From the NCBI RefSeq assembly GCF_000703045.1, contig NZ_JNLJ01000001.1, positions 649,501 through 713,500 of the forward strand: a stretch of DNA of 64,000 nucleotides, written 5' to 3'. Made by a program: the position numbers and the translations under genes. The notes under the pieces were generated by a model. The model saw only the letters and a program-made list of their open reading frames with translations, was not told the origin of the DNA and did not search any database. Shown in pieces: positions 36,394 through 44,628 of the stretch. The DNA comes from Persephonella sp. IF05-L8. GTDB taxonomy: Bacteria; Aquificota; Aquificia; Aquificales; Hydrogenothermaceae. How positions within the stretch are numbered: position 1 is the first letter of the stretch; each line of letters opens with the position of its first letter.

Positions 36394-36561
36394 TTAAGAG
36401 TTTTGTTTTATGATTTCTTTAAGTTCTTGAAAATTATCAATTTCAATCAGATTTTGTCCTTTTCTTGTTTCTTCAATTACTTTTTGGGTTTTCAGGTTAG
36501 GAATTTTACTTTGTTTCTTATAAACAAATTTCCAAATAATATTGCGTATTATTTTTATCAT
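36394..36561 (-). CDS. 55-residue basic protein translationally coupled to dapE
   Basis: A short reading frame of 55 codons begins with an ATG that overlaps the TGA of the upstream dapE-like gene by 4 bases (ATGA, 36558-36561), the same coupling seen between iclR and dapE. The product is Lys/Arg/Ile-rich (N-terminus MIKIIRNIIWKFVYKKQ; C-terminus IDNFQELKEIIKQNS), without transmembrane segment or Cys. The ends are unlike a random frame: it has low stop density, clean start and stop. No family is recognised; it could be an antitoxin-like or regulatory peptide. It fills a gap between trpE and dapE that otherwise holds nothing. Confidence 0.6.
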   Translation of the reverse strand: MIKIIRNIIWKFVYKKQSKIPNLKTQKVIEETRKGQNLIEIDNFQELKEIIKQNS

Positions 36562-37625
36562 TTTTCTACCTTAATAAAATCAGACAGTATCTCAAAGTTT
36601 TTGTAGAGGTTTTCAAGTGGGATATTTTCATTTTTTTGATGTGCCTGTGCAGCTTCTCCGGGACCAAAATTAACAGCATCTATCCCATACAGAGATAATC
36701 TTGCAACATCTGTCCATGCCTGCTTAGCTTCAACAGGAAGAGAGTATTTTTCTATAAGCTCTGATAAAACAGGGTTATACAGGCAAACATTTCCAGATGG
36801 GCAAAGGTCTGTAAATTCAACCTCTGCTTCACCATTAACCAGTTTTAAAACATCTTCCTTCGCCTGTTCTATTGTTTTTCCTGGAGCAAAGCGATAGTTA
36901 ACATTTATAACAAATTTATCTGGAATTATATTTCTACCTCCTGAAAACTCAACCATTGTGGCATTCATAACTTCTAAAAATTTCATTCCATCAAACTCAT
37001 ACTCATGTATTCCGTAGTCTGCAAGCCTTTTCAGAAAATCTGCTGCTTTGTGAATTGCATTTTCTCCCTGCCATGGACGGGCTGAATGGGCTCTCTTTCC
37101 TTTGAAAATAATAGAAGCGTGAAGTGTTCCAAGACAGCCAACCTGAACTTTATTATCTGTAGGCTCAAGAGCTATTGCAAGGTCAGCTTTTTGAATAATA
37201 TCAAACTCTGATAAAAGTGGCTCTAAACCATTATCAACATAAGGACCCTCTTCTTTTTCATAAAAAACATATATCAGATTAAATCTTTTCTCTTTATCAG
37301 AAAAATAATCCATTAATCCCATCATTACAGCAAGGCCACCTTTCATATCAGAAGCACCAAGCCCATAAAGACGGCCATCTATAATTTGACCTGTAAAATC
37401 ATTTTCCCCGGGAACAGTATCCAGATGACCAACAAGTGCAAGGGTTTTTTTAGATTGGTCTATTTCATCAAAAACCATTAAAGAGTTGTTATATCTAACT
37501 ATATTTGAGGAGGGATAATATCTTTCCACAAAATTTTGGGTATAATCTGCTATTTCTTTTTCATTTCCAATTACAGATGGAATTTCAACAAGGTCTTTCA
37601 GGTATTTAACCAGTTTTTCTTTCAT
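36558..37625 (-). CDS. dapE: M20 family peptidase, succinyl-diaminopimelate desuccinylase-like
   Basis: This 355-residue zinc aminoacylase-type enzyme has the M20 signatures: VGHLDTVPGEN, GLGASDMKGG with the bridging Asp, the catalytic EKEEGP (YVDNG) and metal Glu in IALEPTDN, and a late AQAHQKNENI with a His ligand. It most resembles the actinobacterial-type DapE used in lysine/meso-DAP biosynthesis. ATGA overlap with the upstream iclR gene couples translation; a small ORF follows with the same type of overlap. Other M20 acylases are not excluded. Confidence 0.82.
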   Translation of the reverse strand: MKEKLVKYLKDLVEIPSVIGNEKEIADYTQNFVERYYPSSNIVRYNNSLMVFDEIDQSKKTLALVGHLDTVPGENDFTGQIIDGRLYGLGASDMKGGLAVMMGLMDYFSDKEKRFNLIYVFYEKEEGPYVDNGLEPLLSEFDIIQKADLAIALEPTDNKVQVGCLGTLHASIIFKGKRAHSARPWQGENAIHKAADFLKRLADYGIHEYEFDGMKFLEVMNATMVEFSGGRNIIPDKFVINVNYRFAPGKTIEQAKEDVLKLVNGEAEVEFTDLCPSGNVCLYNPVLSELIEKYSLPVEAKQAWTDVARLSLYGIDAVNFGPGEAAQAHQKNENIPLENLYKNFEILSDFIKVEK

Positions 37626-38407
37626 TCCTGCGTATAACCTAATCTTTCTGATAATTCTTCAGATTTTTTGATAAATTCATCTTTTACTTTACCTGTCAGT
37701 TCCTCATAAGGAATTCTCCATGATGGGGCAGATAAAGTCATTGCTGCCACCACTTTACCAGTATGGTCTCTGACCGGAACAGAAAGACATCTAACCTCTT
37801 CTTCCCATTCCTCATCATCTATTGCATATCCATTTTCTTTAACCATTTGTATATGTTTTAAGAGTTCATCTTTGTCTGTTATGGTTTTTGATGTATATGG
37901 AACAAGTTTTTCTTCCCTGAAAAACTCTTCAAGTTCATCCTCATCCATATCTGCCAGGTGAATTTTTCCTGAAGCTGAAGCATATAGGGGGAGCAGTCTT
38001 CCAACCCTGGATTTAACCACAACTGGCCTGTTAACTTCATAAGCGTCAATATAAACTATCTCAAATCCACTTCTAACAGCCAGATAAACATTTTCCTGAA
38101 ATTTTTCACCTAAATACTGAAGGTAAGGTCTTGCTATGTTCCTTAGGTCTACATGGGACAGATAAGAATAGCCGACCTCAAAATTTTTTATTCCAAGTGA
38201 GTATGTTTTTCTTTTTGAATTGTAGTTTACATATCCTCTGTTTATGAGAACCTCAAGGATTTTTTCTATCTGATATAGAGAAGCATCTATATTTTTTTCT
38301 ATTTCCTCAAGGGATACTTCAGAGTTTTTTGCAATAAAAAAAAGAATATCAAATGCTAAAGCTACGTTGTGGACAATGTAATCTTTTTTTGTTCTTTTTC
38401 TATACAT
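37622..38407 (-). CDS. IclR-family transcriptional regulator
   Basis: This 261-residue regulator has an N-terminal winged helix-turn-helix (VSLEEIEKNIDASLYQIEKIL, about 33-53) and the C-terminal IclR effector domain (about 80-260) with SGKIHLADMDEDELEEFF, the ETVLVYID-like EIVYIDAYEV and the RCLSVPVRDHTGKVVAAMTL block. It overlaps dapE by 4 bases and so is translationally coupled to it. It begins 25 bases after the tRNA-Asp gene with no promoter in between, suggesting it is read from the tRNA promoter. The ligand is unknown. Confidence 0.9.
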   Translation of the reverse strand: MYRKRTKKDYIVHNVALAFDILFFIAKNSEVSLEEIEKNIDASLYQIEKILEVLINRGYVNYNSKRKTYSLGIKNFEVGYSYLSHVDLRNIARPYLQYLGEKFQENVYLAVRSGFEIVYIDAYEVNRPVVVKSRVGRLLPLYASASGKIHLADMDEDELEEFFREEKLVPYTSKTITDKDELLKHIQMVKENGYAIDDEEWEEEVRCLSVPVRDHTGKVVAAMTLSAPSWRIPYEELTGKVKDEFIKKSEELSERLGYTQE

Positions 38408-38431
38408 GGAATATCTCGGGAGTTATTTTAA

Positions 38432-38510
38432 TGGCGGAGCCGACGGGATTCGAACCCGCGACCTCCGGCGTGACAGGCCGGCGTTCTGGGCCAAGCTGAA
38501 CTACGGCTCC
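38432..38510 (-). tRNA. tRNA-Asp (GTC)
   Basis: The acceptor stem pairs GGAGCCG (38504-38510, 5' end) with CGGCTCC (38436-38442), seven clean pairs; the anticodon loop shows GTC, the T arm contains GGTTCGAATCC and the 3' CCA is encoded (38432-38434). The gene follows tRNA-Val by 10 bases on the same strand and precedes iclR by 24 bases. Confidence 0.97.
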
Positions 38511-38520
38511 GCAAAATAAG

Positions 38521-38594
38521 TGGGCGGTATAGGATTCGAACCTATGACCCCCTCCTTGTAAGGGAGGTGCTCTGGCCAACTGAGCTAACCGCCC
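38521..38594 (-). tRNA. tRNA-Val (TAC)
   Basis: The acceptor stem pairs GGGCGGT (38588-38594) with ACCGCCC (38522-38528); the anticodon loop reads CTTACAA with anticodon TAC, and the T arm contains GGTTCGAATCC. CCA is not encoded after discriminator A (38521). It is the first gene of the tRNA-Val/tRNA-Asp/iclR transcription unit. Confidence 0.97.
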
Positions 38595-38607
38595 AATCAG
38601 GATAAAT

Positions 38608-38636
38608 ATAATATAAACTTTTTTTTAAAATGTCAA
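38608..38636 (-). promoter_or_regulatory. Sigma-70 promoter of the tRNA-Val/Asp/iclR unit
   Basis: On the minus strand TTGACA (38636-38631) is separated by 17 bases from TATTAT (38613-38608). The predicted start is about 38600, six bases upstream of the tRNA-Val 5' end. A sequence one base off a DnaA box overlaps the upstream flank but stands alone. Confidence 0.82.
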
Positions 38637-38673
38637 CTGTGGATAGTTTAAATAGTGGTTTTTAAAGTTATTT

Positions 38674-39003
38674 CTATGGGCTACAAACCTTACAGGGACG
38701 TAAACCAGATTTAACAGCTTTTTTTCTGCTTTTAAAGACTATTTTATGTTTTATTCTTTTGGCAAATCTACAATCAGGTCGATGGAATATCTTACCTTTA
38801 GACTTTGCCACGTAGTAAGATGCTTTTTTACGGGATTTCTTCTTTATGTGAGCCTTTCTTTTAGTATGTTGTTTATGGTTGTACTTTTTAGGAATATATT
38901 CTTGATACGTTTCTACTTTATAATAACCACCTTTATCTTCAATTATTGTTTTTTCCAAGGAAAAAGCACTACTTGTAAAAAATAATAACACTAAAAACCA
39001 CAT
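38674..39003 (-). CDS. Secreted protein with Ada-like zinc-binding domain
   Basis: This 109-residue protein has a signal peptide (hydrophobic 2-14, AFS|LE), a long Lys/His-rich linker (KKYNHKQHTKRKAHIKKKSR, about 40-60) and a C-terminal Ada-like metal-binding module: HRPDCRFAKRI followed by SGLRPCKVCSP. In the Ada/thermonuclease-type module four cysteines bind zinc; here the first position is His (FHRPDC), giving a likely H-C-C-C site. The domain resembles those fused to staphylococcal-nuclease-like proteins. No nuclease is present here; function is unknown. Confidence 0.8.
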   Translation of the reverse strand: MWFLVLLFFTSSAFSLEKTIIEDKGGYYKVETYQEYIPKKYNHKQHTKRKAHIKKKSRKKASYYVAKSKGKIFHRPDCRFAKRIKHKIVFKSRKKAVKSGLRPCKVCSP

Positions 39004-39066
39004 CTACCCCTCCCTCTGCATAAAAGCGCCTAAATAAAAAAGAACATTTCCTAATCTAAATATAAA

Positions 39067-40878
39067 TTATTCTACTGTAACTGTCTTTGCCAAGTTCCTT
39101 GGTTGGTCAACATCTTTTCCAAGAAGGGTTGCTATGTGGTAAGAAAGTAGTTGTAAAGGAACTACCGTAAGGATAGGATATAATGGGTCTATTGTTTCTG
39201 GAATGTAGATAATATCGTCGGAAAGCTGTTTGATTTCCTCATCTTTTTCTGTTGCTACAGATAAAACCTTTCCTTTACGGGCTTTTACTTCCTGAACATT
39301 AGAAAACATCTTTTCATAAAATCTATCTTTTGGGATTACACAGACTACAGGTAGTTTTTCATCTATCAGAGCTATTGGGCCATGTTTCATTTCCCCTGCA
39401 GGATAACCTTCTGCATGGATATAGGATATCTCTTTAAGTTTTAATGCTCCCTCCAGAGCTATTGGGTAGTTTATATTTCTGCCTAAAAATAGAAAATCGG
39501 TTGCATTCATATATTTATGGGCAAGGTCTTTAATTTCATTATCTTTTTTAAGGATTTCTTCTACCTTTGAAGGAATATGTAAAAGCTGATTATGGATAAA
39601 TTCGTAATCTTCAAGTGAAATAGCTCCCCTTTTTAATCCTGCTTCAAGGGCGAATAACAACAGGCTTACCAATTGGGCTGTAAATGTTTTGGTGGCAGCA
39701 ACTCCAATCTCTGGTCCACAATAGGTGTATAACACATAATCAGTCTCTCTGGATAAGGAACTCCCTACAACATTAACAAGACCTATTGTTTTTGCCCCTT
39801 CTTTTTTTGCATCTAAAAGGGCAAATCTGGTGTCGGCTGTTTCTCCAGACTGGCTAATGCCAAGCACTACAGTTTTTTCATCTATAATTCTATCCCTGTA
39901 TCTATACTCAGAGGCATAATCCACCTCAACAGGAATTCTGGCAAATTTTTCTATCCAGAATTTACCTACAAGCCCTGCATGATAAGATGTTCCACAGGCT
40001 ATTATATAAAGCCTGCTGGTATCTTTTAACATTTCAAATAGTTCTTCATTTTTTGATGAATTAAATCCGGAAATTGTATCTGCTATAGTTCTTGGCTGTT
40101 CATGTATTTCTTTTTGCATAAAGTGTTTATATCCTGCTTTTTCAGCAACAGAAACGTCCCAATTTACATGGAAAGGCTTTTTTTCAAGTTTTTTTCCACC
40201 TATTGAGTAAACCTCAACTTTGTCTTTGGTGATAACTGCAATTTCCCCATCCTCAAGGGCAATAAAATCTTTTGTGTATTCCAAAACTGCAGGAATATCA
40301 GAAGCTATGAAGTTCTCATCCTTCCCAAGACCGATGATTAGTGGACTGCCTTTTTTGATTGCCACAATCCTGTCAGGTTCGTATGTTGATATAATTCCTA
40401 CGGCATAAGCTCCTTCTAATTTTTTTGCCACTTTAAAGGTCGTTTCCAGTAAATCTCCTGTATATAAATCCTCAAACAGATGGGCTATAACCTCTGTATC
40501 TGTTTCAGAGTTAAATTTATAGCCCTTATCCATTAATTCCTTTTTTAATTCCATATAGTTTTCTATTATTCCGTTGTGAACAATAGATATTGTTCCTTTC
40601 TGGCTTGTATGTGGATGGGCATTTTCTATTGTTGGGGCTCCATGGGTTGCCCAGCGGGTATGTCCCAGTCCTATATGTCCTTCTATCTTTTTTCCCCAGA
40701 GATGTTCCTGAAGGTCTTTTATCTTTCCTACCTGTTTTTCAACAATAATTTTATCCCCTGCTTTATCTATAACTGCTATACCAGCAGAATCATATCCCCT
40801 GTATTCCAGTCTTTGAAGTCCATAAAGTAAAACCGGAACAGCATTTCTTTTGCCTACATAACCTATAATTCCACACAT
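39067..40878 (-). CDS. glmS: Glutamine-fructose-6-phosphate aminotransferase
   Basis: This 603-residue enzyme makes glucosamine-6-phosphate for peptidoglycan and lipid A. The N-terminal catalytic Cys is CGIIGYVG, with the GLnAse GHTRWATHG block; the two SIS domains contain ACGTSYHAGLVGK, SQSGETADT and the ASEYRYRDR motif. There is no sign of a glmS ribozyme leader in the 75-base gap upstream. It is divergent from the thioredoxin-fold gene at 40953. Confidence 0.96.
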   Translation of the reverse strand: MCGIIGYVGKRNAVPVLLYGLQRLEYRGYDSAGIAVIDKAGDKIIVEKQVGKIKDLQEHLWGKKIEGHIGLGHTRWATHGAPTIENAHPHTSQKGTISIVHNGIIENYMELKKELMDKGYKFNSETDTEVIAHLFEDLYTGDLLETTFKVAKKLEGAYAVGIISTYEPDRIVAIKKGSPLIIGLGKDENFIASDIPAVLEYTKDFIALEDGEIAVITKDKVEVYSIGGKKLEKKPFHVNWDVSVAEKAGYKHFMQKEIHEQPRTIADTISGFNSSKNEELFEMLKDTSRLYIIACGTSYHAGLVGKFWIEKFARIPVEVDYASEYRYRDRIIDEKTVVLGISQSGETADTRFALLDAKKEGAKTIGLVNVVGSSLSRETDYVLYTYCGPEIGVAATKTFTAQLVSLLLFALEAGLKRGAISLEDYEFIHNQLLHIPSKVEEILKKDNEIKDLAHKYMNATDFLFLGRNINYPIALEGALKLKEISYIHAEGYPAGEMKHGPIALIDEKLPVVCVIPKDRFYEKMFSNVQEVKARKGKVLSVATEKDEEIKQLSDDIIYIPETIDPLYPILTVVPLQLLSYHIATLLGKDVDQPRNLAKTVTVE

Positions 40879-40952
40879 AAAATTCCCCCATAAACTTACG
40901 ATTTTAACTATATTATAATAAAGACTTAATTTATATCATTTTCGGAGGGAAA

Positions 40953-41558
40953 ATGCTTTCTGATGAAGTGAAAAATAATCTTAAAAAAGAGTTTGAGAAA
41001 TTAATAGAACCTGTTCGACTTATTCTAAGAAAAAATGAAAAATCTGTTTCTGATGAAATAGAAGAGCTTTTAAAAGAGATTTCCGGTTTATCAGAAAAAA
41101 TACATTTAACAATTTCAGATAGATTGAATTGCCACGGATACCCCTGTATATCAGTTCAACAAAAGGATGTAGATTTTGGAATTAGATTTATGGGTAAACC
41201 AGATGGAGGGGAGTTTCCTTCTTTCATAAAGACAATACTGATGGTATCCAGAAATGAGTATGACCTGACAGAAAGAACTGTTGAGTTTCTGGAGGAGATA
41301 GACCAGCCTGTTGATATAAAAATATTTATAACCAAAAGTTGCGGCTGGTGCCCTCCTACAATGCTTAAGATGTTTAGCTTTGCAATGGTAAACCAGAATA
41401 TTACAGCTACAGCTATTGATTGTTATGAGTTTTCAGATATGGCAATAAAATACAATGTAGCAGCAGTTCCTAAAGTTGTGATTAATGATAAAGTTGAGTT
41501 TGTAGGATTAAAGGAAGAAAATGAAATCTTAGGACATATATTTGGAGCTATATCCTGA
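40953..41558 (+). CDS. Thioredoxin/glutaredoxin-fold protein (PDO-like)
   Basis: This 201-residue protein has two thioredoxin-like halves. The C-terminal half has the redox motif CGWCPPTML (ITKSCGWCPP, about 130-139) and the cis-proline VAAVPKVVIND. The N-terminal half has only NCHGYPCISVQQ, with a Cys-x4-Cys pair, unlike a standard CxxC. It resembles the thermophile protein disulfide oxidoreductase family. The last base overlaps the dxr start (41558). An intracellular thiol-exchange role is inferred. Confidence 0.72.
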   Translation: MLSDEVKNNLKKEFEKLIEPVRLILRKNEKSVSDEIEELLKEISGLSEKIHLTISDRLNCHGYPCISVQQKDVDFGIRFMGKPDGGEFPSFIKTILMVSRNEYDLTERTVEFLEEIDQPVDIKIFITKSCGWCPPTMLKMFSFAMVNQNITATAIDCYEFSDMAIKYNVAAVPKVVINDKVEFVGLKEENEILGHIFGAIS

Positions 41559-42670
41559 TGAAAACGCTGGCAGTCTTAGGTTCTACAGGTTCTATCGGAA
41601 CTCAAACTCTGGATATAGTCAGAAAACATCCAGATAAACTAAAGGTTAAGCTACTTGCAGCTTCCCGTGTCTCAGAAACACTTCTAAAGCAGATACAGGA
41701 ATTTAAACCTGAATATGTGTATATAAAGGAATATACCGATTTACCAGGTCTAAAGGTTCTAAGTGGAAATCAAGGTCTTGAGGAAATTGCAAACCTAAAT
41801 ATAGACCTGTTTATAAATGGAATAGCAGGAATAGCAGGAATAAAACCTACCTATCTGCTTTTAAAAAACAATAAAAGGCTTGCTACAGCAAACAAAGAAG
41901 CAATTATTTGTCTTGGAGAAGTTCTAAAAGATAAATATTCTGAAATAATCCCTATAGACAGCGAGCACTCTGCTATATTCCAGTGTTTACAGAGTGGAAA
42001 AAAAGATGAAGTAAACAGGGTTATTTTAACAGCTTCTGGGGGACCCTTCTGGAAAAGGGATAATCTGGAAGGTATTTCTGTTGAAGAAGCCTTAAATCAT
42101 CCTAAATGGAAAATGGGTAAAAAAGTTACCATTGACAGTGCAACATTGATGAACAAAGGTCTGGAAATAATAGAAGCCCATTATTTATTTGATATTCCCT
42201 ATGAAAAAATAGAAGCTGTTATCCATCCCCAGAGTATTGTTCACGGTCTTGTTGAATTTATAGACGGTAGTATTATTGCAAATCTCTCAAATCCAGATAT
42301 GAGAATACCAATAAGTTATGCGATTTCTTATCCAGAAAGATGGGAGACAGATACACATAGGTTAAATCTTTTTGAGATTAAAAAATTAGAGTTTTACGAA
42401 CCAGACGAGAACAGATTTCCCTTGCTAAGAACAGCAAAAGAAGCTGGTAAGAAAGGAGGGGCTTACCCTATAGTGCTTACAGTTGCTGACGAGATTGCCG
42501 TTCAGCTCTTTTTGGAAGAGAAAATTGATTTCACAGAAATTCCACAGATTGTGGATACTGTTTTACAGGAACTGGATTTTCCAGCACCGAAAGATTATGA
42601 GGATGTTATCTCAATCATAGAAGAAACAAAAAATCTGTTTAAAAATTTAATCCAAAACAGTAGGAGGTAA
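41558..42670 (+). CDS. dxr: 1-Deoxy-D-xylulose-5-phosphate reductoisomerase
   Basis: DXR converts DXP to MEP in the non-mevalonate isoprenoid pathway using NADPH. The protein is 370 residues. NADPH site GSTGSIGTQTL (8-18), DSEHSAIFQCLQ and HPKWKMGKKVTIDSATLMNKG are the conserved blocks. The gene starts one base inside the preceding stop (TGATG) and is followed by rseP after 2 bases, a conserved dxr-rseP neighbourhood. Confidence 0.95.
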   Translation: MKTLAVLGSTGSIGTQTLDIVRKHPDKLKVKLLAASRVSETLLKQIQEFKPEYVYIKEYTDLPGLKVLSGNQGLEEIANLNIDLFINGIAGIAGIKPTYLLLKNNKRLATANKEAIICLGEVLKDKYSEIIPIDSEHSAIFQCLQSGKKDEVNRVILTASGGPFWKRDNLEGISVEEALNHPKWKMGKKVTIDSATLMNKGLEIIEAHYLFDIPYEKIEAVIHPQSIVHGLVEFIDGSIIANLSNPDMRIPISYAISYPERWETDTHRLNLFEIKKLEFYEPDENRFPLLRTAKEAGKKGGAYPIVLTVADEIAVQLFLEEKIDFTEIPQIVDTVLQELDFPAPKDYEDVISIIEETKNLFKNLIQNSRR

Positions 42671-42672
42671 AA

Positions 42673-44007
42673 TTGCTTAGCTTAATAGCATTTTTAATAA
42701 TGATTGGTGTTTTGATTACCATACACGAATTTGGGCATTTTATATTTGCCCGTATGTTCGGCGTTAAGGTGGAAGTGTTTTCAATTGGATTTGGACCTCC
42801 CATATTTAGATGGAAAGGTAAAGAAACTGTTTATCAAATAGCTGCTATTCCTCTGGGTGGTTATGTGAAGATGTATGGAGAAGACTCCATGACAGAACCT
42901 ATCCAGGGAGAAACAGAAAAAGAAGCCTATCAAGACCCCCGTTCATTTGCAGCTAAGCCAAGGTGGCAAAAGATGCTTATTGCTTTTGCTGGCCCTTTAT
43001 TCAATATTATCCTTGCAGTTATTCTCGTGGCAGCAGCATATATGGTGGGAGTTTTTGAACCTAAATATATGAAAGAACCTGTAGTTGTTGGATATGTTGT
43101 TCCTAATTCACCGGCTGCAAAAGCGGGTTTGAAGCCTTTTGATAAAGTGATAGCAATAGACGGAAAACCTATAAAAAACTGGAAACAGTTTACTGTTGAG
43201 ATTACTATGAAAGCCGGTATGAAGGTAAATCTTGAAGTCCTGAGAGATGGAAAAAAAATCATAATTCCTATGGAAATCCCAGAAAATATAACGAAACAAT
43301 CCATAGGCATATCTCCTTTAATACCACCTAAGATAGGCAAAATCTTACCGAATTCCCCTGCAGCAAAAGCAGGATTAAAGGAAGGAGATATAATTCTGGC
43401 CATAAATGGAAAACCTGTTCGGAGTTGGTATGAGATTGTCAACGTTTTATCTACGATAAAAGACAAAAAGCCTATAAATCTTATGGTTAAAAGGGAAGAA
43501 AGGATATTCAGTGTGCAGGTCGTTCCTGAGTTTAACAAGCAGCTGAATAAATATGTGATAGGAATAGCACCGATTTATGAGGCAGAAATCAAAAAATATG
43601 GTTTTGTTGAAGCCTTTGAAAAAAGCATTCAGAAAAACATAGAGATGACAGTTCTTCTGTATGATTTTCTAAAAGATATAGTTACAGGGCAGAAATCACT
43701 TCAGGAGATAAAAAATAACCTTGGGGGCCCAATATCAATAGCTAAATATTCTGGGGGAGCACTTGAAAGCGGTATAGGTAATTATCTGTTTTTTACAGGT
43801 TTTATCTCCCTTCAGCTTGGATATCTTAACTTACTACCAATTCCTGTTCTTGATGGTGGATTAATACTGATTTTACTTATAGAAACAATCATCAGAAGAC
43901 CTTTACCTGATAAAGCAAAAGAATATCTGGCCTATATAGGATTTGCACTGATAGGGACACTTATGATTTTTGCCATATTTAATGATATATTAAGGGTTTT
44001 ACAATAA
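42673..44007 (+). CDS. rseP: RseP-type site-2 protease with two PDZ domains
   Basis: This 444-residue intramembrane zinc metalloprotease has the HEFGH motif (18-22) in the first membrane segment and the LDG motif in PVLDGG near residue 393 in a late segment. Two PDZ domains (about 110-190 and 195-275) regulate substrate entry. RseP cleaves anti-sigma factors and signal-peptide remnants. The start is TTG after AGGAGG. The dxr neighbour is common. No anti-sigma substrate is visible, but an HtrA-like protease (9452) could act upstream in such a cascade. Confidence 0.94.
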   Translation: MLSLIAFLIMIGVLITIHEFGHFIFARMFGVKVEVFSIGFGPPIFRWKGKETVYQIAAIPLGGYVKMYGEDSMTEPIQGETEKEAYQDPRSFAAKPRWQKMLIAFAGPLFNIILAVILVAAAYMVGVFEPKYMKEPVVVGYVVPNSPAAKAGLKPFDKVIAIDGKPIKNWKQFTVEITMKAGMKVNLEVLRDGKKIIIPMEIPENITKQSIGISPLIPPKIGKILPNSPAAKAGLKEGDIILAINGKPVRSWYEIVNVLSTIKDKKPINLMVKREERIFSVQVVPEFNKQLNKYVIGIAPIYEAEIKKYGFVEAFEKSIQKNIEMTVLLYDFLKDIVTGQKSLQEIKNNLGGPISIAKYSGGALESGIGNYLFFTGFISLQLGYLNLLPIPVLDGGLILILLIETIIRRPLPDKAKEYLAYIGFALIGTLMIFAIFNDILRVLQ

Positions 44008-44054
44008 AAACTATGTTAAAATAAAAAAATATATTTATATATAAAGAGGTTGGA

Positions 44055-44534
44055 ATGTCAACAAGAGTTGGAATTATCCTTTTAAGTGGAACTTTAGATA
44101 AAGCAATGCCTGCTTTTATGCTTGGAACTACTGCTGCAGCAATGGGCATGGAAGTAGGTATATTTTTCAGTTTCTACGGATTAAATGTAATTCATAAAGA
44201 AAAAATTAAACAGTTAAAGGTTTCTCCAATAGGTAATCCAGCTATGCCGATGCCTTTTCCTGTACCCCAAATCTTGACAGTAATGCCTGGAATGATGGAT
44301 TTTGCCACCAGTATGATGAAAAAAATGATGGCAGAAAATAAAATTCCTTCTATAGAACAACTTGTTCAACAGGCAATAGACCTTAATGTAAAACTATACC
44401 CCTGTAAAACGGCTATGCAACTTTTTGGATATCAGAAAGAAGACCTTATTGACGGTGTTGAAGAACCAGTTGGAGCTGCAACATTCTTGAATTTTGTAAA
44501 TCAGGCAGATAAACCGATAGTAATGAATTTTTAA
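44055..44534 (+). CDS. DsrE2-like sulfur-carrier family protein
   Basis: This 159-residue protein has the DsrE/DsrF/peroxiredoxin-like fold: GIILLSGTLDKAMPAFMLG near the start, VGIFFSFYGLNVIHK, and a single conserved cysteine in LYPCKTAM near residue 116. DsrE2-type proteins carry sulfane sulfur or regulate it in sulfur-oxidising and sulfur-reducing organisms. The gene is 47 bases downstream of rseP and 94 bases upstream of the flavoprotein gene. It fits a sulfur-based metabolism, but no sulfur enzyme genes are near enough to confirm. Confidence 0.8.
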   Translation: MSTRVGIILLSGTLDKAMPAFMLGTTAAAMGMEVGIFFSFYGLNVIHKEKIKQLKVSPIGNPAMPMPFPVPQILTVMPGMMDFATSMMKKMMAENKIPSIEQLVQQAIDLNVKLYPCKTAMQLFGYQKEDLIDGVEEPVGAATFLNFVNQADKPIVMNF

Positions 44535-44628
44535 TCTTATAGGTTTGTCCCATCTATAGAAACATATATAGGGCTTATGATATAGTTTATAATATTTTTT
44601 TTAAGAAATGCTTTTGGGAGGCAAGATT

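Noticed and set aside
36403-36606. Plus-strand frame of 67 codons after trpE
   Set aside because: It is Phe/Ile/Asn-rich, has no SD, and is the antisense shadow of the 55-codon minus-strand gene that is coupled to dapE.
38600-38645. Replication-origin element at the tRNA-Val promoter
   Set aside because: Only one near-match to a DnaA box is seen; there is no cluster of boxes or AT-rich unwinding region with dnaA/dnaN nearby.
40879-40952. glmS ribozyme or riboswitch
   Set aside because: The 74-base divergent gap lacks the length and core of a glmS ribozyme.
44608-44628. Upstream start of the flavoprotein subunit
   Set aside because: The seven-residue extension encodes the GGGAGG ribosome binding site for the ATG at 44629.
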